From Myxococcota bacterium (GTDB lineage: Bacteria > Myxococcota_A > UBA9160 > UBA4427), in the NCBI GenBank assembly GCA_041389495.1, contig JAWKRT010000001.1:1488001-1552000 (forward strand): DNA of 64,000 nucleotides, in the 5' to 3' direction. The position numbers and the translations under genes are program-made. Of this stretch, positions 50,803 to 59,611 are shown one piece after another. The notes below the pieces were generated by a model. The model saw only the letters and a program-made list of their open reading frames with translations, was not told the DNA's origin and did not search any database. How positions within the stretch are numbered: position 1 is the stretch's first letter; every line of letters starts with the position of its first letter.

Positions 50803-51198
50803 TCAGCCCTCCTGCGCGGCGGCGGCCGCCGGCGTCCAGATCTCGTCGCGATGCGCGAAGCGGAGCGCGCGGCCGCCGCGCGTGCGGAAGAGGATCTCGA
50901 TCGCCTGCTCGTCGCCGCTCTCGGCGCGGTAGACGATGCGATAGGGCGTCCACTCCTTCGTCGCGCCGTCGTTGCCCGCGCCCGGCTCGACGCGCGCGAG
51001 CTCGTGCATCGTGAGCGTGTTGCGGCCGGTTCCGAAGATCACCCAGTCGGCGCGCACCTCGAACGAGCGCTCGGCATAACGAGGCGAGCTCGTCTTCCAG
51101 ACGCCGACGAGCTCCGACGGGAGCGGGAGCGGCTCGGGCGCGCACGCCGCGAGCGAGACGGCGAGGGCACATGCGATCGCGAGGCCGGTCGTGCGCAT
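50803..51198 (-). CDS. Small lipoprotein of unknown function
   Basis: A 131-residue lipoprotein with the lipobox LAAC (AVSLAACAPE). The mature domain is a small beta fold with LVGVWKTSSPRYAERSFEVRADWVIFGTG; the GVWK opening is common in lipocalin-like domains. It ends with an Ala-rich tail. It is the first gene of a four-gene operon with the membrane protein, pseudopilin and HD-GYP sensor, all with tiny gaps or overlaps, so an envelope-associated part in that signalling unit is likely but inferred. Confidence 0.8.
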   Translation of the reverse strand: MRTTGLAIACALAVSLAACAPEPLPLPSELVGVWKTSSPRYAERSFEVRADWVIFGTGRNTLTMHELARVEPGAGNDGATKEWTPYRIVYRAESGDEQAIEILFRTRGGRALRFAHRDEIWTPAAAAAQEG

Positions 51199-51343
51199 GG
51201 AATCTCCGCGCCGCAGGCAGCGCGCGCGGCGTGCGCATCGCTTCGGCAGCGGACGCGCACCTCCTGAGTGGCGCGCCGCGATCGGCCTGGAAAATCGCGC
51301 GCGGGGCGTGGCGTCTCGATGGAACGCCCCGGTTCGTTTCGGG

Positions 51344-51886
51344 TCAGCGCCCGGCGCGCCAGCTCGCGAGCGCGTCGCGGAACCGGCGCGCGCGCGGCGG
51401 GAGGCCGCGCGCGGCGAGCCGTGCTCGCTCGCGGGCGAGCGCGCGCTCGAACGCCGCGCTCGCGGCGGCGCCGCGCTCGAGGTTGTCGGCGCTCGGATGG
51501 AACGCGAACCCGCACGCCTCGGCGAAGATCGACTCGAGCGCCTGCGGGCGCGCCTCGACGCGCTCGAACGCGCGCTGCCGTGCGGCGTCGCGGCCGTCGG
51601 GCTCGTACCAGTAGCCGTAGTCCTCGAGCGCGCGCCGCGCGCGGCCCGCGATGCACCAGTGCGCGACCTCGTGCAGCGCGCTCGCGAAGTAGTCCTCGCG
51701 GTAGACGATGCGGTGCGGCGCGCGCGTCGGGTCGGGCGACGGCACGTAGAGCGGCTCCGCGCCGCCGCCTTCGAGCACCGTCGCGTGCGCGGCGCGGAAG
51801 CACGCGGCGAAGAGACGCTCGAGCGCGCGCGCGTCGTGGGCGGGCGGCGTCGCGGGCGAGCGCGCGGGTGCGGGGCGGTCGGCCAT
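51344..51886 (-). CDS. epmC: Elongation factor P hydroxylase (EpmC/YfcM-like)
   Basis: A 180-residue protein closely patterned on E. coli EpmC: PHRIVYREDYFASALHEVAHWCIAG near residue 58, then RRALEDYGYWYEPDGRDAARQRAFERVEARPQALE and a FHPSADNLERG block. The HEVAHW motif supplies the metal ligands. EpmC hydroxylates Lys34 of EF-P after EpmA/EpmB add beta-lysine. The window's EF-P (21743-22312) has the target Lys34. This gene is 12 bp downstream of an SGNH gene of a polysaccharide-acetylation operon, an unexpected setting; EpmA/EpmB were not seen here. Confidence 0.88.
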   Translation of the reverse strand: MADRPAPARSPATPPAHDARALERLFAACFRAAHATVLEGGGAEPLYVPSPDPTRAPHRIVYREDYFASALHEVAHWCIAGRARRALEDYGYWYEPDGRDAARQRAFERVEARPQALESIFAEACGFAFHPSADNLERGAAASAAFERALARERARLAARGLPPRARRFRDALASWRAGR

Positions 51887-51898
51887 GGGGCGCGCAGC

Positions 51899-53122
51899 CT
51901 AGCGTCGAGGCGGCTCGCCCGCGCCGTCGCGCCGCGCACCGGTGTCGGCCGCAGCGTCCGCGTTGCGACAGGCGGCGAGCCGGCCCGCGGCGTCGCGCGC
52001 GATGCGCTCGAAGAGCGCGTCCGCGGCGAGCCCGTTTCCGAGCGGCGTCATGTGCTTGTGGCCCTGCTCGTAGAAGAGCTTCACGTCCGGCGCGGCGTGG
52101 GCCTCGAGGACGGGAAGCAGCGGGACGACGCGCGCGGCGACGTCGGGCGCGAGCCCGAGGCCGCCGACGCGCGACGCGAAGCGCGTGCGCGCGAGGACGG
52201 TCGGGACGTCGAGGACGAGGAAGTCGCTGCCCGCGGCGCGCACGCGTTCGCAGGCGTGGGCGAGGAGCCGGCCCGTCGCGCGCGCGGGCGCGGCGAGCGG
52301 GTCCGCACCGGCGTCGGCTGCGCCTGCCGCACCGCCGCCCGCCTCCCCGCCGACCTCTCCCGCCTCGCTCGCGCCGTCCCCGTCTTCTGCGTCGTCGCGC
52401 GCGTCGCGGCGGCCGAGGGCGAAGAGCAGGTCCTTGCCGAGCAGCGCGGCGCGCTCGCGCACGGCCGTGTAGAGGTGGCTGTGCTCGATCGCCCACCGGT
52501 ACGCGGCGAAGTGCATGAGGCGATCCTGCACCGCGACGCCCGGGAGATACGTCGCGTCCGTCCGGCGCAGCGCGCCCGTCCGGGCGTCCTCCTCGAAGAG
52601 CCGTGCCGTGCGGACGTTGTCGCGCAGGTCGCTCGCGTGGAACTGGAAGACGGTGACGTCGGGCGCGAACGCGGCGACCTCGCCGTCGAACTGCACGAGC
52701 ATCTCGGCGGTGCCGAAGCCGCTCACCGCGAAGTCGAGCACCTCGACGCGCCACGGCGACGCGTCGAAGCGCGCCTGGAGCCGCCCGGCGATCGAGTCGG
52801 GCAGGTCGTTCTCGAAGCCGAGCAGGTACGAGTCGCCGAGCAGCGCGACGCGGCAGGTGCCCGGCGGCTTCGCGCGCGCGAACTCGCGGTCGGCGCGCAG
52901 GCCCTGCGCGTTGATGCGGATCTCGACCTCGGTCTCGGGCGTCCACTGCCGGTAGCGCGCGCCCGGGATGTTGCCGCGGATGCCGAGCGGCGTTCCCGTC
53001 ACGAAGCGCGGCAGGATGGCCTGCGGCGCCATCACGCGCAGGAACACCTCGCCGAAGACGAGCGAGTAGGCCCCGACGAGGGCCGCGATCCCGAGCTTGC
53101 GTGCGAGGCCGACGGCCGTCAT
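51899..53122 (-). CDS. SGNH/GDSL hydrolase-like protein of the acetylation operon
   Basis: A 407-residue protein with an N-terminal membrane anchor (GIAALVGAYSLVFGEVFLRV). The SGNH block I is CRVALLGDSYLLGFEND near residue 93. FQFHASDLRDN likely carries block III, and the last block HKHMTPLGNGL has the C-terminal His. A low-complexity Ala/Gly/Glu insert sits in the middle (ASEAGEVGGEAGGGAAGAADAG). Proteins like this (AlgJ/AlgX-type) work with MBOAT transporters to O-acetylate exported polysaccharides. The gene begins 7 bp after the MBOAT gene ends. Confidence 0.82.
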   Translation of the reverse strand: MTAVGLARKLGIAALVGAYSLVFGEVFLRVMAPQAILPRFVTGTPLGIRGNIPGARYRQWTPETEVEIRINAQGLRADREFARAKPPGTCRVALLGDSYLLGFENDLPDSIAGRLQARFDASPWRVEVLDFAVSGFGTAEMLVQFDGEVAAFAPDVTVFQFHASDLRDNVRTARLFEEDARTGALRRTDATYLPGVAVQDRLMHFAAYRWAIEHSHLYTAVRERAALLGKDLLFALGRRDARDDAEDGDGASEAGEVGGEAGGGAAGAADAGADPLAAPARATGRLLAHACERVRAAGSDFLVLDVPTVLARTRFASRVGGLGLAPDVAARVVPLLPVLEAHAAPDVKLFYEQGHKHMTPLGNGLAADALFERIARDAAGRLAACRNADAAADTGARRDGAGEPPRR

Positions 53123-53129
53123 CGCGCCC

Positions 53130-54704
53130 TCAGAAGTCGAAGTAGATGAACGCCTGCCCGCGCGCGGCGGCGAGGAAGGCCGACGCGGACAGCGCGAAGA
53201 GGACGACGTGCAGCCGCACGAGGAAGGGCGTGCGATCCCACAACGTGAGCCGGCCCGACAGTCGCGCGGCGAGCTCCATCGCGACGAGCGGCCCGGCGTA
53301 GAAGGCGACCGTCGCGAGCTCGGGCGTCGACGGCACGAACGCCATGTGCCCGAGCACCCAGGCCGCGTCGCCGAAGCTGCGGGCGCGGAAGAGCACCCAG
53401 CCGACGACGGCGAGGCCGAACATGCCGAGCGCGGCCGCCGCGTGCGCGAGCGCCCCCGTCGGTGTGCGCGGCGACGTGCGCTCGAGCCACGCGTCGACGC
53501 CCGCGCGCCGGTAGACGACCTGGATCGCGCCGTGGAAGGCGCCCCACGCGACGAACGTCCACGCCGCGCCGTGCCACAGGCCGCCGAGCAGCATCGTCGC
53601 CATCAGGTTGCGGTCCCTGCGCGCCTCGCCGCCGCGGTTGCCGCCGAGCGGGATGTAGAGGTAGTCGCGCAGCCACGACGAGAGGCTGATGTGCCAGCGC
53701 CGCCAGAACTCCGACGGTGTGCGCGCGAAGTACGGCATGTCGAAGTTCACCATCAGGTCGAAGCCGAGCATGCGCGCGAGGCCGCGGGCCATGTCCGAGT
53801 AGCCCGAGAAGTCGCCGTAGATCTGGAACGTGAACGCGAGCACGCCCGCGAGCGTCTCGCCCGGCGACGCGCCCGCCGGAGCGGCGAACACGCGATCGGC
53901 GATCGGCCCGAGGTTGTCCGCGATCACGACCTTCTTGTAGAAGCCCCAGAGGAAGAGCATCGCGCCCTCGCGCGCCTGTGCCCACGAGAGCACGCGCGCG
54001 CGACCGAACTGCGGCAGCAGGTGCGAGGCGCGCTCGATCGGGCCGGCCACGAGCTGCGGGAAGAAGCTCACGTACGTCGCGAAGCGCACGAAGTCGCGCG
54101 TCGGCGCGAGCTGTCCGCGCCACACGTCGATCGTGTAGCTCATGCTCTGGAACGTGTAGAACGAGATGCCGACGGGGAGGATCACGTCGATCGTCACCCG
54201 GTCGGGCGCGAAGCCGAGCGCGCCCGCGAGGTCGACGAAGCTCTCCGCGAAGAAGTTGAAGTACTTGAACGTGGCGAGGATGCCGAGGTTCGTCGTCACC
54301 GAGGCCCAGAAGAAGGTGCGTCGCCGCAGCGCGGGCGCGGCGCGCCGCGTCGCGACGTCGAGCGCGACGAGCGCCGCGAAGAAGAGCGCGGAGAGGCCGA
54401 GGACGAGCGTCGCGTCGGGCACGCCGGACGCGACGAGCCCGAGCGCGAGGCCGAACAGCACGAGGGCCGGGAGCGCGAAGTCCCGCGCGCCGAAGGGGCG
54501 CTCGGCGATCGCGAGCCCGGTGACGAAGTCGATCACCGTCGACACGACGACGAGCGACAGGAAGCGCACGTCCCAGTAGCCGTAGAAGACGTAGCTCGCC
54601 GCGAGCGTGAGCGCGTTCTGCGCGCGCAGCCGCCCCTGCGTCGCGACGTAGAGCGGCGCGAACACCGCGAAGAAGACGAAGAACTCGAGGTTCGAGAAGA
54701 TCAC
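53130..54704 (-). CDS. MBOAT-family O-acyltransferase (AlgI-like)
   Basis: A 524-residue integral membrane protein with at least ten helices. The family landmarks are ISFYTFQSMSYTIDVWRG near residue 195, FWRRWHISLSSWLRDYLYIPLGGNRGG near residue 330, and GGLWHGAAWTFVAWGAFHG holding the invariant His. MBOAT proteins of this type pass acetyl groups across the inner membrane to a polysaccharide or other acceptor. SGNH genes immediately on both sides (6 and 7 bp gaps) supply the periplasmic acetyltransferase steps. The start is GTG at 54704. The acceptor polymer is unknown. Confidence 0.92.
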   Translation of the reverse strand: MIFSNLEFFVFFAVFAPLYVATQGRLRAQNALTLAASYVFYGYWDVRFLSLVVVSTVIDFVTGLAIAERPFGARDFALPALVLFGLALGLVASGVPDATLVLGLSALFFAALVALDVATRRAAPALRRRTFFWASVTTNLGILATFKYFNFFAESFVDLAGALGFAPDRVTIDVILPVGISFYTFQSMSYTIDVWRGQLAPTRDFVRFATYVSFFPQLVAGPIERASHLLPQFGRARVLSWAQAREGAMLFLWGFYKKVVIADNLGPIADRVFAAPAGASPGETLAGVLAFTFQIYGDFSGYSDMARGLARMLGFDLMVNFDMPYFARTPSEFWRRWHISLSSWLRDYLYIPLGGNRGGEARRDRNLMATMLLGGLWHGAAWTFVAWGAFHGAIQVVYRRAGVDAWLERTSPRTPTGALAHAAAALGMFGLAVVGWVLFRARSFGDAAWVLGHMAFVPSTPELATVAFYAGPLVAMELAARLSGRLTLWDRTPFLVRLHVVLFALSASAFLAAARGQAFIYFDF

Positions 54705-54710
54705 GTCGCG

Positions 54711-55463
54711 CTACTCGAGCTCGCTCCGGAGCAGGTCGTTGAGCGCCGCGTAGGCCGCGGGCGAGAAGTGCAGCGCATCGACCGCATAGCGCGCGGGCAG
54801 GAGGGGAGAGTCGCCGGCGAGCGCGGCATCGGCGTCGACGACGCGGACGCCCGGCTCGCTCGCGAGCGCGCGGAGCCCCGCGTTCGCCCGCGCGGCGAGC
54901 GGCGGGATGCGGTCCGACCACACGAGGAGACGCCGTACGGGGTCGGGCGCGGCGGGGCGCGGCATCGTGAGCACGACGGCCGCGGCGCCGGCCGCGCGCG
55001 CGTCGCGCGCGATCGCCGCGACGTTCGCGACGGCCGCGTCGACGAGCACCGCTTCGAGGCGCGGGCTCAGCCCCGCGGCCACGACGTCGTTGATGCCGGC
55101 CGCGACGACGACGACGGCGGGCCGGGCCGCGGCGATCTCGGCGGCCGCGCGCGCGCGAAGGGCGCGCGTCGTCTCGCCGCCGACGCCGCGCAGCAGCACG
55201 CGCGCGCCGGCGATCTCGGGCGCGGGCTCCCAGCGCCGCACGCGGCTGTCGCCGAGCACGAGGATGCGGCGCTCGCCCGGGTCGAGCGCGGCGGGGTCGG
55301 CAGGCAGGGCCGACGGCCCGGGCGGGCGCTCGATCGCCGCCTCGCGGCGCGCGTCCGCGAACGTGTTGCGCAGCGCTCCCGCGAGCGTCACCGCGACGGC
55401 GATCGCCGCGACGGCGAGCAGCCATCCCGCGATCGCGAGCGCGATCCCCGTCGAGCGCTTCAC
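54711..55463 (-). CDS. SGNH-fold hydrolase/acetyltransferase
   Basis: A 250-residue protein, anchored by an N-terminal helix (IALAIAGWLLAVAAIAVAVTLAG). SGNH blocks are intact: RRILVLGDSRVRRW (Ser), RGVGGETT (Gly), VVAAGINDVV (Asn) and VDALHFSPAAY (Asp-x-x-His). It is therefore likely active as an esterase or acetyltransferase in the periplasm. It is the first gene of the SGNH-MBOAT-SGNH-epmC operon. The 298 bp upstream contain no convincing gene; they are very G+C-rich and must hold promoters for this operon and the divergent DUF1993 gene. Confidence 0.87.
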   Translation of the reverse strand: MKRSTGIALAIAGWLLAVAAIAVAVTLAGALRNTFADARREAAIERPPGPSALPADPAALDPGERRILVLGDSRVRRWEPAPEIAGARVLLRGVGGETTRALRARAAAEIAAARPAVVVVAAGINDVVAAGLSPRLEAVLVDAAVANVAAIARDARAAGAAAVVLTMPRPAAPDPVRRLLVWSDRIPPLAARANAGLRALASEPGVRVVDADAALAGDSPLLPARYAVDALHFSPAAYAALNDLLRSELE

Positions 55464-55761
55464 GCCTCACCCCTCCGGCCGCGCGCCGCGGCGCATCCGC
55501 GGCCCCCGCGCCGCGGCGCTCCCGCCGCTGGCGCTCCCGCCGCCCGCGAGGGGCGGTTCGGCGATCGCGGCCCTCTTCGTCCGACCGCGCGCGCGCGCGA
55601 CCCCGGCGCGCCGGGCGCGCCGCCCGGCGCGCGACCGCGCGGAGGCTAGCGGGCCCGCGCCGCGGTCGGCGCCGCCGCCCGCCGCCCGCGCGGGTGGCCC
55701 CTGGCCCCGCGACGCGCCGGCGGCGTATCGTGCGGCGCCGCGCCCGACCGGAGGAGACCCG

Positions 55762-56271
55762 ATGGCGTTCACGATCCACTCGGCCAGCGTTCCGATCTTC
55801 GTCCGCATGCTCACGAACGCGCTCGCGTGGCTCGACGCCGCCGAGGCGCACGCGAAGGAGCGCGGCTTCGACCCCGACCTCCATCTGCAGCTGCGCCTCG
55901 CGCCCGACATGTTCCCGCTCGTGCGCCAGATCCAGATCGCGAGCGACGCGGTGAAGGGCTGCGTCGCGCGCCTCGCCGGCGTCGAGCCGCCGAAGTGGGC
56001 CGACGACGAGACGACGCTCGACGCGCTGCGCGCGCGCATCCGCACGACGATCGAGTATGCGCAGTCCGTTCCCGCGAGCGCGTTCGAGGGGGCGGAGACG
56101 CGCGCGATCTCGCTTCCGATCGGGCCCGATCGCAAGATCGAGTTCACGGGCGAGACGTTCCTCGCGCACTTCTCGCTGCCGAACTTCTTCTTCCACGTGA
56201 CGACGACGTACGCGCTGCTGCGCCAGGCGGGCGTGAAGCTCGGGAAGATGGACTACCTCGGCGCGCCCTGA
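55762..56271 (+). CDS. DUF1993 family protein
   Basis: A 169-residue, mostly helical cytosolic protein. The family pattern is clear: IHSASVPIFVRMLTNALAWLDAAEAHA at the N-terminus, LRLAPDMFPLVRQIQIASDAVKGCVARLAG, and the C-terminal FLAHFSLPNFFFHVTTTYALLRQAGVKLGK. DUF1993 is related in fold to DinB-like four-helix bundles, whose three His usually bind metal; His residues are present in the last helix region. Function unknown. The ATG follows GGAGGAGACCCG. Confidence 0.88.
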   Translation: MAFTIHSASVPIFVRMLTNALAWLDAAEAHAKERGFDPDLHLQLRLAPDMFPLVRQIQIASDAVKGCVARLAGVEPPKWADDETTLDALRARIRTTIEYAQSVPASAFEGAETRAISLPIGPDRKIEFTGETFLAHFSLPNFFFHVTTTYALLRQAGVKLGKMDYLGAP

Positions 56272-56310
56272 TCGCCCCGGCGCGCGCCGCGCGTGCGTAT
56301 ACTGCGCGCG

Positions 56311-56652
56311 ATGACGCTCCGCCGGATCCCGATCGGCGCGCTCGGCCGCGCCTCGTCCGCCGCCGTGCTCGTCGCGGCGTGCGCCGCGCCGGCGCCCGAG
56401 CGCGCGCCCGTCCTCACCATCCACAACGCCCTCGCGCGCACGGTCCGCGAGGTGCGCGTGAAGCCGTGCGAGGCCGACGACGCGGCCTTCCGCCCGCTCG
56501 CCGACGTCGCGCTGCGCGCGGGCGAGACGCGCCGTGTCGAGCTGCCGAGCACGTGCATCGACCTCGTCGCGGTCGACGACCGCGACCGCGTCGTCGGCGA
56601 GCAGCGCGGCCTCGTCATGCTGCCGGGGGCGACGTGGACGCTGCGGCGATGA
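56311..56652 (+). CDS. Small predicted lipoprotein
   Basis: A 113-residue protein with a lipobox-like LVAAC after a short basic N-terminus. The mature part is a small beta domain (VLTIHNALARTVREVRVKPCEADDAAF, then RRVELPSTCIDLVAVDDRDRVVGEQRG) with two Cys that could form a disulfide. No family recognised. The stop overlaps the next lipoprotein gene by 4 bp (ATGA), so the two are co-expressed. An in-frame GTG at 56293 is an alternative start. Confidence 0.72.
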   Translation: MTLRRIPIGALGRASSAAVLVAACAAPAPERAPVLTIHNALARTVREVRVKPCEADDAAFRPLADVALRAGETRRVELPSTCIDLVAVDDRDRVVGEQRGLVMLPGATWTLRR

Positions 56653-57578
56653 GCGCGCGCCGGCGTGCGACCGTCGCGCGCGGCGCGCGGGTCGCGCTGG
56701 CCGCGTGCGTCGCCGCGGCCGCGGGCTGCGCGAGCGCGCCGTACTACGTGGTCGAGTCGCGGCTCGTGCAGAGCGCCCGCTTCGCGGCGGCGCCCGACGT
56801 CACCGCGTCGCCCGCCTATCGCGAGCTCGTCGCGCGCGTCGCGCGCGTGGGCGTGCGATTGCCCGACGTGTGCGCCGACCGCGGCATCTCGGCCGGCTCC
56901 GGCGACGCGTCCTTCCAGCAGGGAGTGCTGCGCACGCGCTGCGGCGTCGAGATGGCGCAGCTCGAGCGCGCGCTCACGAAGGCGGGCTACGAGGTCGTGA
57001 GCTGGGACGCCGTGCAGCAGAAGGCGCGTCGCGAGGAGAAGCCCGTGCTCGCCGCGGCGCGCGAGCTGCGCGTCGACGTCCTGCTGCAGGTGAACGCGCT
57101 CGAGCGCGTCGACCTCGACGCGGGGCGCGACGCGCGCTGGGAGCGCCGCTACTACCGCGCGACGCGGACGGGCGAGCGCCGCGACCCCGCGCGCGTCGCG
57201 GCCGCGCGCGCCGACCGCTTCGAGGAGCTCGTGCGCGCGAGGGAGGAGCGCCTGCTCGGCGGGCGGCGCATCGCGGCCACGATCAACGTGAGCGCGATCT
57301 GGGTCGAGACCGGCGCGGCCATCTGGTTCTACGAGTGGACGCACCTCGACGACGCGAGCGTCGACCCGACCGCAGAAGTGCTCGTCCGCTGCGAGGACGA
57401 GCGCTGCGAGGAGGTGGTCGAGCGCGACCCCGCCGCGAACGACGGCCCGCGCGAGGGCAGCATCGTCGGCGTCTCGACGTCGGGCGACCCGGCCGACGAG
57501 GGACAGGCGATCTTCCACGCGCTCGTGCGCGAGGTGGTGACGGACCTCGCCGAGCGCTTCGCAGGGCGGCGAGGTTAG
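56649..57578 (+). CDS. Predicted lipoprotein, 309 aa
   Basis: A lipoprotein (LAACVAAAAGCASAP) with a mixed alpha/beta mature domain. The block LVARVARVGVRLPDVCADRGISAGS and VDVLLQVNALERVDLD look conserved, and the late stretch INVSAIWVETGAAIWFYEWTHLDD followed by EGQAIFHALVREVVTDLAERF is like periplasmic proteins that report a stress or curli-like subunit (CsgG-type beta patterns), but I cannot assign a family. Translation is coupled to the preceding small lipoprotein. Convergent with the hybrid kinase gene, overlapping by 4 bp. Confidence 0.75.
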   Translation: MSARRRATVARGARVALAACVAAAAGCASAPYYVVESRLVQSARFAAAPDVTASPAYRELVARVARVGVRLPDVCADRGISAGSGDASFQQGVLRTRCGVEMAQLERALTKAGYEVVSWDAVQQKARREEKPVLAAARELRVDVLLQVNALERVDLDAGRDARWERRYYRATRTGERRDPARVAAARADRFEELVRAREERLLGGRRIAATINVSAIWVETGAAIWFYEWTHLDDASVDPTAEVLVRCEDERCEEVVERDPAANDGPREGSIVGVSTSGDPADEGQAIFHALVREVVTDLAERFAGRRG

Positions 57579-59611
57579 GCGAGGCCCGAGGCGAGCGACG
57601 CGCCCGGTGTCGCCGCGCGGCCGGCCGCGCGGGCCCGGACGAGCGCGCGAAGCACATCGATCGCGATCGGCTTGCGAAGGCACGGGTTCGGGAGCGTGCG
57701 CAGGAAGTCGTCGGTCGCGTCGTCGAGGATGCCTCCGGTCGCGAAGACGACGCGCTCGGCGAGGGCGGGGCATCGGTCGCGCAGGTGCTGGTAGACGGCG
57801 CGCCCGTCGACGTCCGGCATCGCGACGTCGCACAGCACGACGTCGAACGCGTCGTCGCGCTCGAGCGTCGCGAGCGCCTCCGCGCCACCGAGGCAGGCGT
57901 GGACGCGGAACTCGCGCGCGAGCGCGCGCACCACGACCTGCAGGACGAGCGGCTCGTCGTCGACGACGAGGACGCGGTGCGCCTCGCCGCCGCGAGTCGC
58001 CTCGCCGCCGCGAGTCGCCTCGCCGTCGCCGCGGCCGTCGCGCGGCGGCGCGGCCTCGCCTTCGGCGGTCCGCACCGCGTCGGCCCGCCTCGCCCCCCCG
58101 TCCGTTCGCGGCTCCCGCGGTGCGGAGCCCGGCGCGGGCGGGAGGCTCACCTCGAACACCGACCCGCGGCCCGGCTCGCTCTCGACGCGGATCTCGCCGC
58201 CGAGGCGCTCGACGATGTTCTGCGAGACGGCGAGGCCGATGCCGCTCCCGCCGCGCTCGGGCTTCGTGCTGAAGAAGGGCTCGAAGATGAGCGCGCGGAT
58301 CTCGGGCGGGATGCCGCTCCCCGTGTCGCGCACGCGCAGGACGGCCCAGCCCCGCTCGTCGCTCCCCGTCTCGACGTGGATCTCGTTCGCATCGGGGGCG
58401 TCGTCCGCGATCGCCTGCGCGGCGTTCACGAGCAGGTTCACGAGCACCTGTCCGATGCGCGCCTCGCTCGCGAGCACGAGCGGCGTGGGGGCGAGCGCAG
58501 CCGTCACGCGGGCGCGGCTCTCCGTCTCCCGGGCGGTGATGCGCAGCGCCCAGGCCGCGCACTCCGCGACGTCGGTCGGCACGAGCGTCTCGCCGAGCGG
58601 CCGCGCGAACGTCCGCAGGTCGGTCGTGATCTGCTGGATGCGCTCGGTCCCGTGCTCGGCGTCGGCGAGAGACTGCGCGACGGTCGCGATGCGCTCGCGC
58701 GCGGCCGCCGGCAGGCTCGGCATGCGCGCGAGTCCGCGCAGGTCCTCGAGTGCGAGCGCGAGGTTGCCCGCGACGAACGTCAGGGGGTTGTTGATCTCGT
58801 GGCCGACGCCCGCGGCGAGCGCGCCGAGCGCGCGCAGGCGATCGCTCCGTGCGAGCTCGTCCTCGATGCGCCGCTCCTCGCTCGTGTCGCGGCAGACGAG
58901 CACGGCTCCGAGCAGGTCGCCGTTCGCGCCCACGATCGGCGAGGCCGAGTCCTCGATGATGCGCTCGCGAAGCCGCGTGCCGGGAGGAAGGCGGACGCTG
59001 CGCCGCTCGTCCATCGCACGGCGCGCGGGGTCGGCGATCGGCGTCTCGGTGTCGGTGGCGACGAGCGGCAGGACGTCGGCCAGCGCGCGTCCGCGCGCCT
59101 CGTCCGCGGCGACGCCGGCGAGTCGCTCGGCGCCGGGGTTCATGTAGGTGACGCTGCAGTCCGTCGCGACGGCGACGACCGCGTCGTCGATCGAGGCGAG
59201 CAGCGTCCGCATCCAACGCTCGCCGTCGCGCAGCCTCGTCTCCATCTCGCTGCGGTACATCGCGACCTCGAGCGTGCTCCGCAGGTCGAGCGGGTTCCAC
59301 GGCTTCACGAGGTAGCCGGCCGGCTCGGTGCGCTTGGCGCGGTCGAGCGTCGCGTCGTCGGCGTGCGCGGTGAGGTAGACGACGGGGATGCCGTAGGCGT
59401 CGCGCAGCGCGGCGCCGGCCTCGATCCCGTCGCGCTCGCCGCGCAGACGGATGTCCATCAGCACGAGGTCGGGACGGCGCGACGCCGCCTCCTGGAGGGC
59501 TTCGTCGGCGGTGGCCGCGATCCCGGCCACGTCGTAGCCGAGCTTGCGGAGCGAGAGCTCGAGGTCGTGGGCGACGAGGCCCTCGTCCTCGACGATCAGG
59601 ACGTTCGGCAT
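57575..59611 (-). CDS. Hybrid histidine kinase: REC-PAS-HisKA-HATPase-REC
   Basis: A 678-residue soluble signalling protein. Residues 1-120 are a receiver (VLIVEDEGLVA; phospho-Asp in DLVLMDIRL; YLVKPW). A PAS domain follows, then HisKA with the phospho-His in GVGHEINNPLTFVAGNL, then an ATPase domain (LVNLLVNAAQAI, DTGSGIPP, GGSGIGLAVSQNI). After a GEATRG repeat linker there is a second receiver (VLVVDDEPLVL; VVLCDVAMPD; LRKPI). There is no DNA-binding domain. It starts 16 bp inside the 3' end of the ethylene-receptor-like kinase gene, so it is the likely direct partner of that kinase. Confidence 0.92.
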   Translation of the reverse strand: MPNVLIVEDEGLVAHDLELSLRKLGYDVAGIAATADEALQEAASRRPDLVLMDIRLRGERDGIEAGAALRDAYGIPVVYLTAHADDATLDRAKRTEPAGYLVKPWNPLDLRSTLEVAMYRSEMETRLRDGERWMRTLLASIDDAVVAVATDCSVTYMNPGAERLAGVAADEARGRALADVLPLVATDTETPIADPARRAMDERRSVRLPPGTRLRERIIEDSASPIVGANGDLLGAVLVCRDTSEERRIEDELARSDRLRALGALAAGVGHEINNPLTFVAGNLALALEDLRGLARMPSLPAAARERIATVAQSLADAEHGTERIQQITTDLRTFARPLGETLVPTDVAECAAWALRITARETESRARVTAALAPTPLVLASEARIGQVLVNLLVNAAQAIADDAPDANEIHVETGSDERGWAVLRVRDTGSGIPPEIRALIFEPFFSTKPERGGSGIGLAVSQNIVERLGGEIRVESEPGRGSVFEVSLPPAPGSAPREPRTDGGARRADAVRTAEGEAAPPRDGRGDGEATRGGEATRGGEAHRVLVVDDEPLVLQVVVRALAREFRVHACLGGAEALATLERDDAFDVVLCDVAMPDVDGRAVYQHLRDRCPALAERVVFATGGILDDATDDFLRTLPNPCLRKPIAIDVLRALVRARAAGRAATPGASLASGLA
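57981..58025 (-). repeat. 18-bp tandem repeat in the hybrid kinase linker
   Basis: GCCTCGCCGCCGCGAGTC occurs twice in tandem, with 9 bases of a third copy. It encodes the six-residue repeat GEATRG between the ATPase and the second receiver domain. In-frame length change would vary the linker only. Confidence 0.8.

Noticed and set aside
55464..55761. Possible small genes in the gap before the DUF1993 gene
   Set aside because: Open frames here have no ribosome site and give only Arg/Ala/Pro-rich products; nothing is supported.
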